DNA from: Marinifilum flexuosum
GTDB taxonomy: Bacteria; Bacteroidota; Bacteroidia; Bacteroidales; Marinifilaceae
DNA: 64,000 nucleotides
Direction: 5' to 3'
NCBI RefSeq assembly: GCF_003610555.1
Contig: NZ_RAPQ01000012.1
Coordinates: 62,001-126,000, forward strand
Positions 9,251 to 20,384 of this stretch are shown piece after piece (within the stretch, counting starts at the first letter, position 1; each line of letters opens with the position of its first letter). Made by a program: the position numbers and the translations under genes. The notes under the pieces are model-generated. The model did no database searches, was not told the DNA's origin, and worked only from the letters and a program-made list of their open reading frames with translations.

Positions 9251-9991
9251 ATGATACCTCGAACTTTAAACGACTATATATCTGTAGACTGTGTGATTTT
9301 TGGCTACAACGACAACGAACTTCAAGTGCTACTTGTAGAACGAACACTTACAAATGAATCTACAAAAGAAATTGAATTTACTGATCTTACTTTAACAGGA
9401 AACCATATTTACGAAGACGAAACCATTGAAGATGCTGCTTACCGTGTTTTGTTTGATCGAACTGGTCTCGACAATGTTTACCTGGAACAATTTAAAGCAT
9501 TTGCTCATCCCGACAGATTAAAAAAAGACAAGGACAGAAAATGGCTAATCCATGATGGTCGGGATCCGGATAAAAGAATCATTTCAATTGGATTCTTCTC
9601 TTTAATCTCCACTCGCGATATCATTGTTGAATCAAAATGTGGCATTGCAAAATGGATTCCTTTATCAGAGATTGGCGAGTTGGCTTTCGATCACAATCAA
9701 ATTGTTGATGAAGCGCTGAAGGCTCTTCGCAACAAAATAAAACACGAACCTATTGGTTTCGAACTTCTTCCTGAAAAATTTACACTTACAGAATTACAAA
9801 ATGTTTACGAGGTGGTTCTGGGCACAGAATTAGACAAGCGCAATTTCAGAAAGAAAATTGGTCGAATGAAATATCTAATTCCTTTAGATGAAAAACAAAA
9901 AGGAGTTGCTCACAAACCCGCTCGCTTGTACATGTTTAGTAGAGATGTTTACGAGAAAACCAAGAAAGAAATGTTTGATTTTACTGTCTAG
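9251..9991 (+). CDS. Nudix-domain transcriptional regulator (NrtR/AraR-like)
   Basis: A 246-aa protein with an N-terminal Nudix-fold domain (about residues 8-150) and a C-terminal winged-helix domain (about 165-235, FTLTELQNVYEVVLG followed by RKKIGRMKYL), the order of NrtR-type regulators. The Nudix box (around GNHIYEDETIEDAAYR) lacks the REVxEE residues needed for hydrolysis, so the domain is likely a ligand sensor. In Bacteroides an arabinose regulator of this family controls sugar genes. Here it is first in a seven-gene glycan operon, five bases before the symporter gene, so it likely responds to a sugar or phosphosugar made by the pathway. No hybrid two-component sensor is present. Confidence 0.8.
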   Translation: MIPRTLNDYISVDCVIFGYNDNELQVLLVERTLTNESTKEIEFTDLTLTGNHIYEDETIEDAAYRVLFDRTGLDNVYLEQFKAFAHPDRLKKDKDRKWLIHDGRDPDKRIISIGFFSLISTRDIIVESKCGIAKWIPLSEIGELAFDHNQIVDEALKALRNKIKHEPIGFELLPEKFTLTELQNVYEVVLGTELDKRNFRKKIGRMKYLIPLDEKQKGVAHKPARLYMFSRDVYEKTKKEMFDFTV

Positions 9992-9996
9992 ACTCT

Positions 9997-11616
9997 ATGA
10001 ATACATCCCGAAAAATATCAATTCAAGAAAAAATAGCTTATGCCTTAGGTGATGGAGCTGCCAATATCGCCTGGCGTGGGGTAGCAACCTTTCTCTTTAT
10101 TTTTTACACTGATGTATTTGGTATTGCCCCTGCTACGGTTGGTTTACTTATGCTGGTAGCAAGATCATCCGATGGTATAAGTGATGTATTAATGGGAATT
10201 GCAGGTGACAGAACCAATACCAGGTATGGAAAATTCCGGCCCTGGATTTTATTTACGGCTATACCGCTTGCTGTAATTTTATCATTATTATTTACGGCTC
10301 CAAATCTAAGCAATACCGGCAAAATTATATATGCCTATACCACCTACATACTTTTCACTTTAATTTATACTGCCAACAATATTCCATATGGTGCATTAAT
10401 GGCTGTAATGACTGGTGATGACAAGGAAAGAACAAGTATTGGATCATATCGAATGGTTGGTGCTTTTGCGGGTGGCATGTTGGTACAGGGAGCTTTGCTT
10501 TTTCTTGTTGCACATTTTGGAAACATCAATCCAAGAATCACAGTTGAAGAATTGGCAAGCGAAAAATATCATGTAATTGTTTCCTCCGAAAGCGATGTTG
10601 AAAATGTGAATATCAAGACCAAAGATGGAATTGCTCAGTTCGCATGGGATACAAAACAGGTAAAAGAAAACACTCCATCTCAAAGTATAAGTTTTAGCAT
10701 TGAAGCAAATAAGGAATATTCATTTATTGCAACCGGCGAAAGCAATTTAAGTCAGGATAAAATTATTGTTATTGATCAAAAAAGTGGTTACAGTAATTCC
10801 ATTTACCTCATGTCTGGATTCCTTGCTATCTTCATGATTATCACTTTTTTGAATACTAAAGAAAGAGTGCAACCTCCCAAAGAACAACGGAATAATCTTT
10901 GGAAAGATTTAAAAGATTTGATCCACAATAAACCTTGGCTGGTTTTGCTAACAATTGGTTTGCTTTTCAGCATTTACAATTCCATTAAACAAGGAATTGT
11001 GGTGATCTATTTCACTCATTATTTACACAATCAATTGCTGGCAGCTTCTTTTATGGTAGCCTTAATGTTTGCATCAATTGCAGGTGCTATGATTACTGCT
11101 CCATTAAGCAAAAAAATTGGCAAGAAAAACTTATTTATTCAAGCCCTGATTTTCTCAGGAATTACCAATGCGGCCATATTTTTCTGTGGACCGAATGATA
11201 CAACTGCCATTTTCACATTGGGTATTGTTTCTGAGTTTGCAGCAGCCATATTCCCTACTCTGTTCTTTGCCATGTTGGGGGATGCAGCTGATTATTCTGA
11301 ATTCAAAAACGGACGCAGAGCCACTGGCTTAATATATTCAGCTGGTTCCTTTGCTACCAAGTTTGGCGGTGGAATTGCAGGAGCAATTATCGGTTTTATT
11401 CTTGCTGCTTTTCATTACAACGGACAAGATCAGGTAGCCATTCAAAATGCAATTCCGGGAATAAAAATGCTAATGAGTTGGGTACCTGCAATAATTGCAA
11501 TCTTGGGAGCATTGTTTATGACAATATATCCATTGAATCAAAATAAGATGAACGAAATAACTACAGTATTGGGCCAAAGAAGACTTGTAGAACAAAATAA
11601 AAAAGTAAATATTTAA
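9997..11616 (+). CDS. GPH-family sugar:cation symporter
   Basis: A 539-aa inner-membrane MFS transporter of the glycoside-pentoside-hexuronide group (MelB-like), with the family N-terminus ([27 protein letters not shown]) and about twelve membrane segments. The conserved cytoplasmic loop [12 protein letters not shown] near residues 70-80 is intact. Family members are usually about 450-480 aa. The extra length comes from a polar stretch at about residues 176-265, between membrane segments 5 and 6, predicted to face the periplasm. It lies between the regulator and cellobiose phosphorylase genes with gaps of 5 and 10 bases, so a beta-glucoside such as cellobiose is the likely cargo. Confidence 0.85.
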   Translation: MNTSRKISIQEKIAYALGDGAANIAWRGVATFLFIFYTDVFGIAPATVGLLMLVARSSDGISDVLMGIAGDRTNTRYGKFRPWILFTAIPLAVILSLLFTAPNLSNTGKIIYAYTTYILFTLIYTANNIPYGALMAVMTGDDKERTSIGSYRMVGAFAGGMLVQGALLFLVAHFGNINPRITVEELASEKYHVIVSSESDVENVNIKTKDGIAQFAWDTKQVKENTPSQSISFSIEANKEYSFIATGESNLSQDKIIVIDQKSGYSNSIYLMSGFLAIFMIITFLNTKERVQPPKEQRNNLWKDLKDLIHNKPWLVLLTIGLLFSIYNSIKQGIVVIYFTHYLHNQLLAASFMVALMFASIAGAMITAPLSKKIGKKNLFIQALIFSGITNAAIFFCGPNDTTAIFTLGIVSEFAAAIFPTLFFAMLGDAADYSEFKNGRRATGLIYSAGSFATKFGGGIAGAIIGFILAAFHYNGQDQVAIQNAIPGIKMLMSWVPAIIAILGALFMTIYPLNQNKMNEITTVLGQRRLVEQNKKVNI

Positions 11617-11626
11617 ACTTAGAATT

Positions 11627-14056
11627 ATGAAGTACGGTTTCTTTGATGATACCAATAGAGAGTATGTAATTAACTCGCCAAAAACACCATTCCCATGGAT
11701 CAATTATCTTGGGAACAAGGACTTTTTTGGGTTAATTTCGAATACAGCGGGAGGATATACATTCTACAAAGATGCCAAATTCCGTAGATTAACAAGATAT
11801 CGATATAACAACGTTCCAGTTGATACTGGTGGACGATATTATTACATCAAAGATGAAGATACAGTTTGGAATCCGGGATTTAAACCCTGTCAGACCAAAC
11901 TAGATCATTACGAATGTAGACATGGATTGGGTTATACCAGATTTACAAGTAGTAAAAATGAAATCTCATCAAATCTGTTATGCTTCATCCCTTTGGGATA
12001 TCATGGAGAAGTACATCTTCTAAAACTAAAGAACAATTCAAATAAATCTAAAAAAATAAAACTGTTCTCTTTTGCAGAATGGTGCCTTTGGAATGCCGAG
12101 GATGACATGAGTAATTTCCAGAGAAACCTATCGACAGGTGAGGTAGAAATTGAAGGTTCTGCCATCTACCACAAAACTGAATACAAAGAACGTCGCAATC
12201 ACTTTGCATTCTTTTCTGCCAATGCTAAAATTGATGGTTTTGATACCGACAGAGAGAGTTTCATTGGCATGCACAATGGATTCAACAATCCTGAGGCAGT
12301 TGAAAATGGAACTGCCAAAAACAGTCTTGCCCATGGCTGGTCGCCAATTGCGTCTCATTATTTCAATTTAGAATTAAAACCAGGAGAAGAAAAGAATTTT
12401 GTTTTCATCCTGGGATATGTTGAAAATGAGAAGGACGAAAAGTGGGAGTCCAAAGGAGTTATCAATAAAAACAAAGCAAAGATAATGATGAGTCAGTTTG
12501 ATTCATCGGAAAAGGTTGAAACTGCATTCGATGAGCTCCAAAAGTATTGGATGAATCTATTGGACAGCTTTCAACTTGAGAGTCATGATCCAAAGTTGAA
12601 CCGAATGGTGAACATTTGGAATCAATATCAGTGCATGGTTACCTTCAATATGTCGAGAAGCGCCAGTTTCTTTGAAAGTGGCATTGGACGGGGAATGGGA
12701 TTCAGAGATTCCAATCAGGATTTGATTGGTTTCGTTCACCAGGTACCAGATCTGGCGAGAGAACGAATTTTAGATATTGCTGCTACCCAATTCGAAAACG
12801 GTGGATGCTACCACCAATATCAGCCCTTAACAAAAATGGGAAATCATACCTTAGGTGGAGATTTTAATGACGATCCGCTATGGTTGATTCTATCGGTAAC
12901 AACATATATTAAGGAAACGGGTGATTATAGTATTCTTGATGAGCAAGTTCCTTTCGACAATGATGAAAGCAGAGCCAAAAGTTTATTCCATCACCTGCAT
13001 GTTTCTTTCTATCATGTGGTGAGTAACCTGGGTCCAAATCAACTGCCATTAATCGGTCGTGCAGATTGGAATGATTGCTTAAACCTGAATTGCTTTTCGG
13101 AAGATCCGAATGAATCCTTCCAAACCACAGGAAACAAAAAAGGCAATACTGCAGAATCGTTAATGATTGCAGGGCTATTTGTGATGTATGGCAAAGAGTA
13201 TGTAAAACTCTGTAATCAAATTGGCAAAGAGGATGATGCAAGAACAGCTCAAATCCATATCGACAAGATGGTAGAGGCTGTAAAAAGCAAAGGCTGGGAT
13301 GGTGAATGGTATTTAAGAGCCTACGATTACTTTGGCAATAAAGTAGGATCAAAAGAAAATGAAGAGGGTAAAATATTCATTGAATCCCAAGGCTGGTGTA
13401 GTATGGCCGAAATTGGAGCAGATGAAGGAATGCCGGAAAAAGCATTGAACAGCGTAAAAAAAATGCTGGATACGCCCTATGGAATTGTATTAAACAATCC
13501 TGCTTTTACCGAATACCGCATTGAATATGGTGAAATCTCTACTTATCCTGCAGGATATAAAGAGAATGCCGGAATCTTCTGTCATAACAACCCTTGGATC
13601 ATTATTGGTGAAACCCTGTTGGGACGAGGAGATCAGGCATGGGATTATTTTAAAAAAATATGTCCGGCATACCTGGAAGAAATCAGCGAACTGCACAAAG
13701 TAGAACCCTATGTTTATTGCCAGATGATTGCAGGAAAAGATGCTTTTAAGCCAGGCGAAGGCAAAAACAGTTGGCTAACAGGTACTGCTGCCTGGAATTA
13801 TTATGCGATCACACAGCATATTCTTGGCATACAGCCCGATTACAATGGCTTAAGAATTGATCCCTGTATTCCCTCTGAATGGAAAGAATTTAAGGTAATC
13901 AGAAAATTTAGAAAATCGACATACAATATCAACATTTACAACCCAAATGGGAATTGTAAAGGGATAACATCACTCTCAATTAACGGAATAAAGTTAACCG
14001 ACAATCTTATTCCTGTTCATCCGGAAGGAAATTACCAGGTTGATGTTCACATGTAA
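11627..14056 (+). CDS. Cellobiose phosphorylase (GH94)
   Basis: An 809-aa cytoplasmic enzyme that would split cellobiose with phosphate to glucose and alpha-glucose-1-phosphate, saving ATP. Length and sequence closely follow characterised cellobiose phosphorylases of Cellvibrio/Cellulomonas type: an N-terminal beta-sandwich domain starting [13 protein letters not shown], a helical linker, the (alpha/alpha)6 barrel with [19 protein letters not shown] and [10 protein letters not shown], the catalytic-acid region RADWND (residues 478-483), and phosphate-site stretches around [15 protein letters not shown]. No key motif is missing. It sits ten bases after the symporter. Other GH94 activities (cellodextrin, chitobiose or laminaribiose phosphorylase) are less likely because the match to the cellobiose clade is strong by eye. 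Confidence 0.9.
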   Translation: MKYGFFDDTNREYVINSPKTPFPWINYLGNKDFFGLISNTAGGYTFYKDAKFRRLTRYRYNNVPVDTGGRYYYIKDEDTVWNPGFKPCQTKLDHYECRHGLGYTRFTSSKNEISSNLLCFIPLGYHGEVHLLKLKNNSNKSKKIKLFSFAEWCLWNAEDDMSNFQRNLSTGEVEIEGSAIYHKTEYKERRNHFAFFSANAKIDGFDTDRESFIGMHNGFNNPEAVENGTAKNSLAHGWSPIASHYFNLELKPGEEKNFVFILGYVENEKDEKWESKGVINKNKAKIMMSQFDSSEKVETAFDELQKYWMNLLDSFQLESHDPKLNRMVNIWNQYQCMVTFNMSRSASFFESGIGRGMGFRDSNQDLIGFVHQVPDLARERILDIAATQFENGGCYHQYQPLTKMGNHTLGGDFNDDPLWLILSVTTYIKETGDYSILDEQVPFDNDESRAKSLFHHLHVSFYHVVSNLGPNQLPLIGRADWNDCLNLNCFSEDPNESFQTTGNKKGNTAESLMIAGLFVMYGKEYVKLCNQIGKEDDARTAQIHIDKMVEAVKSKGWDGEWYLRAYDYFGNKVGSKENEEGKIFIESQGWCSMAEIGADEGMPEKALNSVKKMLDTPYGIVLNNPAFTEYRIEYGEISTYPAGYKENAGIFCHNNPWIIIGETLLGRGDQAWDYFKKICPAYLEEISELHKVEPYVYCQMIAGKDAFKPGEGKNSWLTGTAAWNYYAITQHILGIQPDYNGLRIDPCIPSEWKEFKVIRKFRKSTYNINIYNPNGNCKGITSLSINGIKLTDNLIPVHPEGNYQVDVHM

Positions 14057-14200
14057 TATCGAATTTAGCTAAGCCAAAATGATACCCCAATGAATGATCA
14101 AGCAAATTATCAAAATAAAAAATGCCGAAAGGATATGTTGGCCCAATCCAATCGGCAAATAATTCATAACAAATTAACGCTAATGAATCATTTCAAATTT

Positions 14201-17200
14201 ATGAAAAAATCTAACAATTCCAGAGCTACTTTGTCTATAGCAGACAAAGGAAAGCAAATAAGAGGCAATTGGATGCTAAAACCGGTCCTCTTATTATTAA
14301 CCGTTTTATTAAGCACCGCTATGGTTTTTTCTCAGGAAAAAACAATTACCGGAAAAGTAACCGACTCTAACGGACTTGCTTTGCCAGGAGTAAACATCTC
14401 ATTAAAAGGCACTACAATTGGTACTGTATCTAATATCGATGGTGAATTCTCTATCAGTGCAAGTTCTGAAAGTTTTATTGTATTTAGTTTTATTGGACAT
14501 ACAACTCAAGAAATATTGGTTGGAGATCAAAACACAATCAATGTAATCATGATGGAGGATGCGCTTAGCGTTGACGAAGTTGTTGTAGTTGGATATGGTG
14601 TTAAAAAGAAAAGCCTGGTAACAGGTTCCATATCAAGCATTAAATCTGATGACATTCAGAATGTTCCTGTATCAAGAGCTGATCAGGCTATTCAAGGTAA
14701 AACCGCTGGTGTATCCATCTTATCTACTTCCGGTTCGCCAGGTGCTGGTGCCAAAATCAGAATTAGAGGTGTAAACTCCAATGGAAATTCAAACCCACTG
14801 TTTATTGTTGATGGTATGAAAACCGGCGATATTAACAACATTGATCCGGGAGACATTGAATCAATGGAAGTACTAAAAGATGCAGCATCTGCAGCTATTT
14901 ATGGTACCGAAGGAGCAAATGGTGTGATTATCATTACAACCAGAAGTGGTAAGGCTGGAGCATCTAAAATCTCTTACGACTTTCAATATGGTCTGCAATC
15001 CTCAAGAAGTGACCTGGATCTTATGAATGCGGAGGAATACAAACAATGGATGGCAGAATCAGGAGCTGGCGAGGTAAGCTTAAATGGAAATGATACCGAC
15101 TGGTTGGATGAACTTTTTGAGATTGCTCCAATGCAAAAACACCACTTAAGTTTTTCAGGAGGAAATGACAAAACCACTTTCTTGATTTCCGGATCTTACT
15201 ATTCTCAAAATGGTATTGTAGGTGACGATAAAGCAAAGTATGAACGTTTTACAACCAGAGCAAACATTAAAAGTGAATTAAAAGATTGGATCGAAGTTGG
15301 TAACAACATCAGTTTCTCGCATTCAAAGCAAAAATACATTGGTGAAGATGATGAATACAGAAGTCCTGTAAATTCAGCTCTTTTGCTAGATCCATTAACT
15401 CCTGTAACCTACAATGGAACTCCAGAAAGAGTACAGTCCTTAATTGACGCAGGAAACACGATTCTTACCGATAAGAATGGAAGATATTATGGATTGCCAG
15501 AATATGTCACAGGTGAAATTTCAAACCCATTGGCTTTACTAGACACTTATAGAAACACAATTACCCAGGATAAAATTTTAGGTAATGTGTATGCAAAGCT
15601 TAAACCTATAAAAGGTTTGACTTTCACCTCTCGTATAGGTTTGGATTTGACTTATCAAACGGATCACAGATGGGCTCCATTATACTATTTCTCATCTGAA
15701 AGTCAGAATTCTGAAACTTACGTTGATGATAACATCAACAAATGGTACACATGGTTATGGGAAAACTTTGCTTCTTACAACAAAGCATTTGGAGATCATG
15801 ACTTCACTGTTTTAGCTGGTTATTCTGCAGAAGAATCTCAAAGTCCTTTATATACCATGCACTCAGGTCCTCTTGTAAAAGAAGGAAGTCAGTATGCACA
15901 CCAGGGATATGCAACAGGAAACGAAGCTGACAAAGTTGGCGGATCATATGAAGAACATGCCATGACATCATTCTTTGGTCGTTTATCTTACAATTACCTG
16001 AACAAATACATGTTGGAATTTTCGATCAGACGTGATGCCGCAGATGTTTTCCCTAAAGATAATCAAGCTGCTGTTTTCTCTGCAGTTTCTGCAGGCTGGA
16101 CAATTTCAGAGGAAGATTTCTTTGATGTAAAAGGTATAGATTTCTTGAAACTACGTGCCAGCTGGGGAGAAAATGGAAGTCGAGCCAATACACCAGGTAA
16201 CGAAGGTCAGGAGTTTTATGTATTCAACAGTCAATATCCCGGGGCGGATGATACCTACCAAACAGGTGCTGAAATTGACAAGTTGGTAAATCCAGATTTA
16301 AAATGGGAAACTACAGAACAATTAGATCTTGGTTTTGATTTGAGATCATTAAACGGAAAATTATCATTCTCTGCCGATTATTACCACAAGAAAACTAAAG
16401 ATTTATTAGCGCAAGGTAGTGGTCCTTTATCAGCAGGAAACGATTTTCCAATCATGAACGTTGGGGATGTAACCAACAAAGGATTTGATTTTGAATTGGG
16501 CTATACCAACATGGATCATGAATTTAAATACAGCATCAATCTAAATTTGTCTACTCTTGATAATGAAGTAACAAGATTAGATGTTGACAATCCTGTAAAA
16601 GGTGATAACCTAAGAGGATACGATTTAACATGGTTTGAAGAAGGATATCCTATCTGGTACTTTAAAGGCTATAAAACCAATGGCATAAATCCAGCCAATG
16701 GCGAAGTAAATGTAGTCGATACAAATGACGATGGAGAAATCACGGATGCCGACCAGACTTATATTGGTGATCCACATGCTGATATTTTATATGGAGCTAC
16801 CTTCAATGCACAATACAAAGGATTCGATTTTAATTTATTCATACAGGGTTCTAAAGGGAATGATGTATTTATGGGTTGGTTCCGCTCCGACAGACAATTC
16901 TCAAACAAGCCTAAATTCATGTACGATGATCGATGGACATCGACAAATACGAATGCGAGTCGTCCGGCTGCTAACAACTCAAGCGACTATGTTTACAGAA
17001 GTGACTTGATGGTTTCCGATGGATCTTACCTGAGAATCAAGCAAATTCAATTGGGCTATTCATTGCCACAATCCATACTTGAGAAATCAGGTATCGAACG
17101 CGCAAGAGTTTTTGTATCTCTTGATGACTTTTTCACTTTTACCGATTATGAAGGATTAGATCCTGAAGCAGGTAGTTCTAACAATACACGACAAGGTGTT

Positions 17201-17260
17201 GATAGAGGTTTATACCCAGTAGCAGGAAAAGTAATTTTTGGTGTATCTGTTAACTTCTAA
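14201..17260 (+). CDS. SusC/RagA-family TonB-dependent outer-membrane transporter
   Basis: An outer-membrane importer of about 1,019 aa for oligosaccharides. The order is a basic leader and signal peptide ending near MVFSQ, a carboxypeptidase-regulatory-like domain (ITGKVTDSNGLALPGVNISL), the SusC plug with LFIVDGM and DIESMEVLKDAASAAIYG, and a 22-strand barrel ending in VSVNF with terminal Phe. The frame is open further upstream to 14,090. I prefer ATG 14,201 (MKKSNNSR) because it gives a normal SusC leader; 14,183 is also possible. SusD follows after 17 bases. The substrate cannot be read from SusC, but the neighbours indicate a beta-glucan. Confidence 0.93.
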   Translation: MKKSNNSRATLSIADKGKQIRGNWMLKPVLLLLTVLLSTAMVFSQEKTITGKVTDSNGLALPGVNISLKGTTIGTVSNIDGEFSISASSESFIVFSFIGHTTQEILVGDQNTINVIMMEDALSVDEVVVVGYGVKKKSLVTGSISSIKSDDIQNVPVSRADQAIQGKTAGVSILSTSGSPGAGAKIRIRGVNSNGNSNPLFIVDGMKTGDINNIDPGDIESMEVLKDAASAAIYGTEGANGVIIITTRSGKAGASKISYDFQYGLQSSRSDLDLMNAEEYKQWMAESGAGEVSLNGNDTDWLDELFEIAPMQKHHLSFSGGNDKTTFLISGSYYSQNGIVGDDKAKYERFTTRANIKSELKDWIEVGNNISFSHSKQKYIGEDDEYRSPVNSALLLDPLTPVTYNGTPERVQSLIDAGNTILTDKNGRYYGLPEYVTGEISNPLALLDTYRNTITQDKILGNVYAKLKPIKGLTFTSRIGLDLTYQTDHRWAPLYYFSSESQNSETYVDDNINKWYTWLWENFASYNKAFGDHDFTVLAGYSAEESQSPLYTMHSGPLVKEGSQYAHQGYATGNEADKVGGSYEEHAMTSFFGRLSYNYLNKYMLEFSIRRDAADVFPKDNQAAVFSAVSAGWTISEEDFFDVKGIDFLKLRASWGENGSRANTPGNEGQEFYVFNSQYPGADDTYQTGAEIDKLVNPDLKWETTEQLDLGFDLRSLNGKLSFSADYYHKKTKDLLAQGSGPLSAGNDFPIMNVGDVTNKGFDFELGYTNMDHEFKYSINLNLSTLDNEVTRLDVDNPVKGDNLRGYDLTWFEEGYPIWYFKGYKTNGINPANGEVNVVDTNDDGEITDADQTYIGDPHADILYGATFNAQYKGFDFNLFIQGSKGNDVFMGWFRSDRQFSNKPKFMYDDRWTSTNTNASRPAANNSSDYVYRSDLMVSDGSYLRIKQIQLGYSLPQSILEKSGIERARVFVSLDDFFTFTDYEGLDPEAGSSNNTRQGVDRGLYPVAGKVIFGVSVNF

Positions 17261-17277
17261 TATTAAAATCGTAAGAC

Positions 17278-18813
17278 ATGAAATTTTCAAAATACTATAT
17301 ATTCATCATAGGATTAGCCTTGACTTTTTCAATTACTTCGTGTAACGAAGATCGTTTCCTGGATAAAGAACCAATTGGTAAATTATCGAGCGAGACCTAT
17401 TTAGAAACCGACGAAGAAGTAAAAACCGTTATTGTTGGAATCTACAACTCTATGCAAAACAACTTCTCCAGCGGTGCCTGGGCGAGTGTGTATTTCATTA
17501 AAAATTTACCTGCCGATGATTGTTTGGCCGGCTCATCACCTGGTGACCAAACAGGCTATCAGAATATTGATGACTTTGCAATTCAAACTACCAACGCAAA
17601 GATTGAAGCCATTTGGACCAACTTTTACAAGGCAATTAGTTCTGCCAATACCATTATTAACTTGGTTGAGCCTAATACCGATGCTAAACAAGAAATGATT
17701 GCTGAAGCCAAAGCACTAAGAGCATATCAGTATTTAGAACTAGTTACTATGTTTGGAGGAGTACCTTTAATGACTGTAAATCCAGTTAGTTCCGCAGACT
17801 ATCATCTACCACGATCATCAGTAGCTGATGTTTATACTCAAATTGAGAAGGATTTATCAGAAGCAATTCCTGATCTTCCAATGAAAAGTGAATACAGTGC
17901 TGCTGACCGATACAGAATGTCAAAAGGAGCAGCTCAAGCTTATTATGGCAAAGCACTTCTTTATCAGAAGAAATATGCTGATGCTGCCACTCAACTAGCA
18001 GCTGTAATTAGTAGAGGCGAGTATGACCTTGAACCTAATTTTGCGGATGTATGGACAAAAGAAACTGAATTTGGACAAGAGTCTTTATTTGAAATCTCTT
18101 ATACCGCACAAGAGGGATACGACTGGGGTAACTTTCCCTGGGGTGGTGGAAATGAAAACAATATTGAAGTTCAGCTACAAGGTCCTCGTGGCAATTTATT
18201 TAATCTTTCCGGATCATCATTGGATATCGTGAATGGTTGGGGATTTAATATGCCATCTGCTAAGATTGGACAGGCATTCATTGATGCAGGTGATACCGAA
18301 CGCGGAAATGCAACTGTAATATCGGCTGCCGATTTTGAAGCTACAGGAGGTGTAATCGAGGATGAAAACGCACACGATTATGAAGGCTTCATGAGGCTAA
18401 AATATGTGACCAGGGCATCAGAAACCAGTACCAATGGAGTTGCAGAATTGAACTATACTACCAACTGGCGTTTATTGCGTTATGCCGATGTGCTTTTAAT
18501 GGCTGCCGAAGCTTATCACTTTTCGGACCAGGATGGTCTTGCTTTAGTTGAAATCAATAAAGTGAGAGATCGTGCAAGCTTGGCTGATATCGAAGCTTCT
18601 GGTGATGTATTTCAGGCTATCGTAACCGAAAGACAATTGGAATTGGCTTTTGAAGGCAGCAGATATTGGGATTTGGTTCGTTGGAATCTTGCGGTACAAG
18701 AATTAGGCAGTTTAGGTTATTCAGCGAACAAACATGAATTGTTCCCGATTCCTCAGAATGAAATCATTGCAAACAATTCAATTAGTGAAACCGATCAGAA
18801 CCCTGGATACTAA
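17278..18813 (+). CDS. SusD/RagB-family glycan-binding lipoprotein
   Basis: A 511-aa surface lipoprotein that caps the SusC channel and binds glycan. The signal peptide ends in a lipobox (TSC at about residues 20-22). The TPR-like helices, the conserved region around AEAKALRAYQYLELVTMFGGVPL, and the C-terminal block TERQLELAFEGSRYWDLVRW are all present and typical of the family. Length is normal. It is co-transcribed with SusC. No separate surface glycan-binding protein gene lies between this gene and the glycosidases, unlike in many Bacteroides loci. Confidence 0.93.
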   Translation: MKFSKYYIFIIGLALTFSITSCNEDRFLDKEPIGKLSSETYLETDEEVKTVIVGIYNSMQNNFSSGAWASVYFIKNLPADDCLAGSSPGDQTGYQNIDDFAIQTTNAKIEAIWTNFYKAISSANTIINLVEPNTDAKQEMIAEAKALRAYQYLELVTMFGGVPLMTVNPVSSADYHLPRSSVADVYTQIEKDLSEAIPDLPMKSEYSAADRYRMSKGAAQAYYGKALLYQKKYADAATQLAAVISRGEYDLEPNFADVWTKETEFGQESLFEISYTAQEGYDWGNFPWGGGNENNIEVQLQGPRGNLFNLSGSSLDIVNGWGFNMPSAKIGQAFIDAGDTERGNATVISAADFEATGGVIEDENAHDYEGFMRLKYVTRASETSTNGVAELNYTTNWRLLRYADVLLMAAEAYHFSDQDGLALVEINKVRDRASLADIEASGDVFQAIVTERQLELAFEGSRYWDLVRWNLAVQELGSLGYSANKHELFPIPQNEIIANNSISETDQNPGY

Positions 18814-18833
18814 AATCATATTATTTAATTACC

Positions 18834-18863
18834 AAAGGCTACCTCATTGTGGGGTAGTCTTTA
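18834..18863 (+). terminator. Weak hairpin between susD and the GH30 gene
   Basis: AAGGCTACC pairs with GGTAGTCTT (one G-T pair) around an eight- to nine-base loop, with only a short T stretch after it. It may partly stop transcription so that SusC/SusD are made in excess over the glycosidases. The effect is inferred. Confidence 0.45.
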
Positions 18864-18893
18864 CCTGTTTCGTAACTTAATAGATATATAAAC

Positions 18894-20354
18894 ATGAAAC
18901 GATTTATTCCATTATTAGCGATTCCCCTGTTGGCTTGTATGCAAGCGGGAGAGAAAACAGACCTAACAAAGAAGAGAGATGAGATGGCAGAAGGCAAGAA
19001 AGCCAGTATTTATACTACGGCAAAGGATACTGATTTGCGATTGAATAAATCGGGCTCAGTCCAATTTAAGAAGGCGAAACAAGCATTAGAAACCGAAAAT
19101 TCCATTTTTGTGAATCCCAACAAAACCTTCCAGACCTTTATTGGAATTGGCGGTGCCATTACCGATTCGTCGGCCGAAATATTCGCAGAATTATCCAAAG
19201 AAAAACAGGAAGAGTTGCTTCAGGCTTACTATAGTAAAAGTGGCATTGACTATAGCTTAATGCGAACTTCAATTCATTCTTGTGATTTTAGTAAGGGCAA
19301 CTTCACCTATATCGAAGAAGGAGATAAAGAATTAAAAACATTCTCGATTGAGATTGACAAAGCCTATCGACTTCCAATGATCAAAAGAGCCATTGAAAAG
19401 GCTGGTGGTTCTATGCTATTTTATGCAAGTCCGTGGAGTCCTCCTGCATTTATGAAAGACAGCAAGAACATGTTACGAGGAGGTAAATTGCTTCCTGAAT
19501 ACTACGATGCATGGGCAAAATACTATGCCAAATTCATCAAAGCTTACGAGGCAGAAGGGATACCTGTTTGGGGCGTTACTATTCAGAATGAACCCATGGC
19601 AACTCAACGATGGGAATCGTGCATTTATAGTGCTGAAGAAGAAAGAGATTTTCTTAAAAACCATCTTGGCCCTATCCTGGAAAAAGAAGGATTGGGAGAT
19701 AAAAACATTGTGGTTTGGGATCACAACCGCGATTTGATTACCCACAGGGCAAATACAATTTTTGATGATCCGGAAGCAGCCAAATATGCCTGGGGAACCG
19801 GATTCCACTGGTACGAAACCTGGAGAAAAGGAAATCCAATGTTCGAAAACTTACAAAGAATACAGGAATCATATCCTGACAAGAAATTATTATTTACCGA
19901 AGGCTGCAACGAAGCATTCGATCCTGAGAAATACCAATACTGGCCAAATGCAGAACGCTATGGACACTCTATGATTAATGACTTTAACCGTGGAACGGTA
20001 GGCTGGACTGACTGGAACATTCTTTTGGATGAAACCGGAGGACCAAATCATGTAAACAACCTGTGCTTTGCTCCCATTCATGCCGACACTAGAACAGATA
20101 GCCTGATTTACACCCCATCCTACTATTACATTGGTCATTTCTCGAAATTTATCAGACCGGGAGCCAAAAGAGTAAGTACAGTTTCGAGCATCAGTTTCCT
20201 GGAAAGCACAACATTTGTAAATCCCGATGGAAAAATGGTTACCGTAGTGATGAATTCAACCGATGAAGAAATAACTTATCAGCTATATGTTGGGAGTAGT
20301 ACTGCAACTAGTATTACCATTCCGGCAAGGGCAATGCAAAGCATTATATACTAA
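18894..20354 (+). CDS. GH30 family beta-glycosidase, lipoprotein
   Basis: A 486-aa retaining glycosidase with a lipoprotein-type signal (LLACM near residues 12-16), so likely membrane-anchored on the outer-membrane or periplasmic face. The TIM barrel shows the GH30 landmarks GIGGAITDSSAEIF near residue 85, LMRTSIHSCDFS, YASPWSPPAFMK, the acid/base Glu233 in IQNEP, and the nucleophile Glu336 in LFTEG, followed by the beta-sandwich. Known activities of this part of GH30 are beta-1,6-glucanase and beta-glucosidase/glucocerebrosidase-like. In Bacteroides a GH30 plus GH3 with SusCD digests beta-1,6-glucan, a good but unproven parallel. The subfamily needs a phylogeny. Confidence 0.85.
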   Translation: MKRFIPLLAIPLLACMQAGEKTDLTKKRDEMAEGKKASIYTTAKDTDLRLNKSGSVQFKKAKQALETENSIFVNPNKTFQTFIGIGGAITDSSAEIFAELSKEKQEELLQAYYSKSGIDYSLMRTSIHSCDFSKGNFTYIEEGDKELKTFSIEIDKAYRLPMIKRAIEKAGGSMLFYASPWSPPAFMKDSKNMLRGGKLLPEYYDAWAKYYAKFIKAYEAEGIPVWGVTIQNEPMATQRWESCIYSAEEERDFLKNHLGPILEKEGLGDKNIVVWDHNRDLITHRANTIFDDPEAAKYAWGTGFHWYETWRKGNPMFENLQRIQESYPDKKLLFTEGCNEAFDPEKYQYWPNAERYGHSMINDFNRGTVGWTDWNILLDETGGPNHVNNLCFAPIHADTRTDSLIYTPSYYYIGHFSKFIRPGAKRVSTVSSISFLESTTFVNPDGKMVTVVMNSTDEEITYQLYVGSSTATSITIPARAMQSIIY

Positions 20355-20384
20355 ATCATATTATAAACTCAACCAAAACAAAGA

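Noticed and set aside
9251-9991. Nudix hydrolase enzyme
   Set aside because: The Nudix box lacks the catalytic REVxEE residues and a winged-helix domain follows, so it is a regulator.
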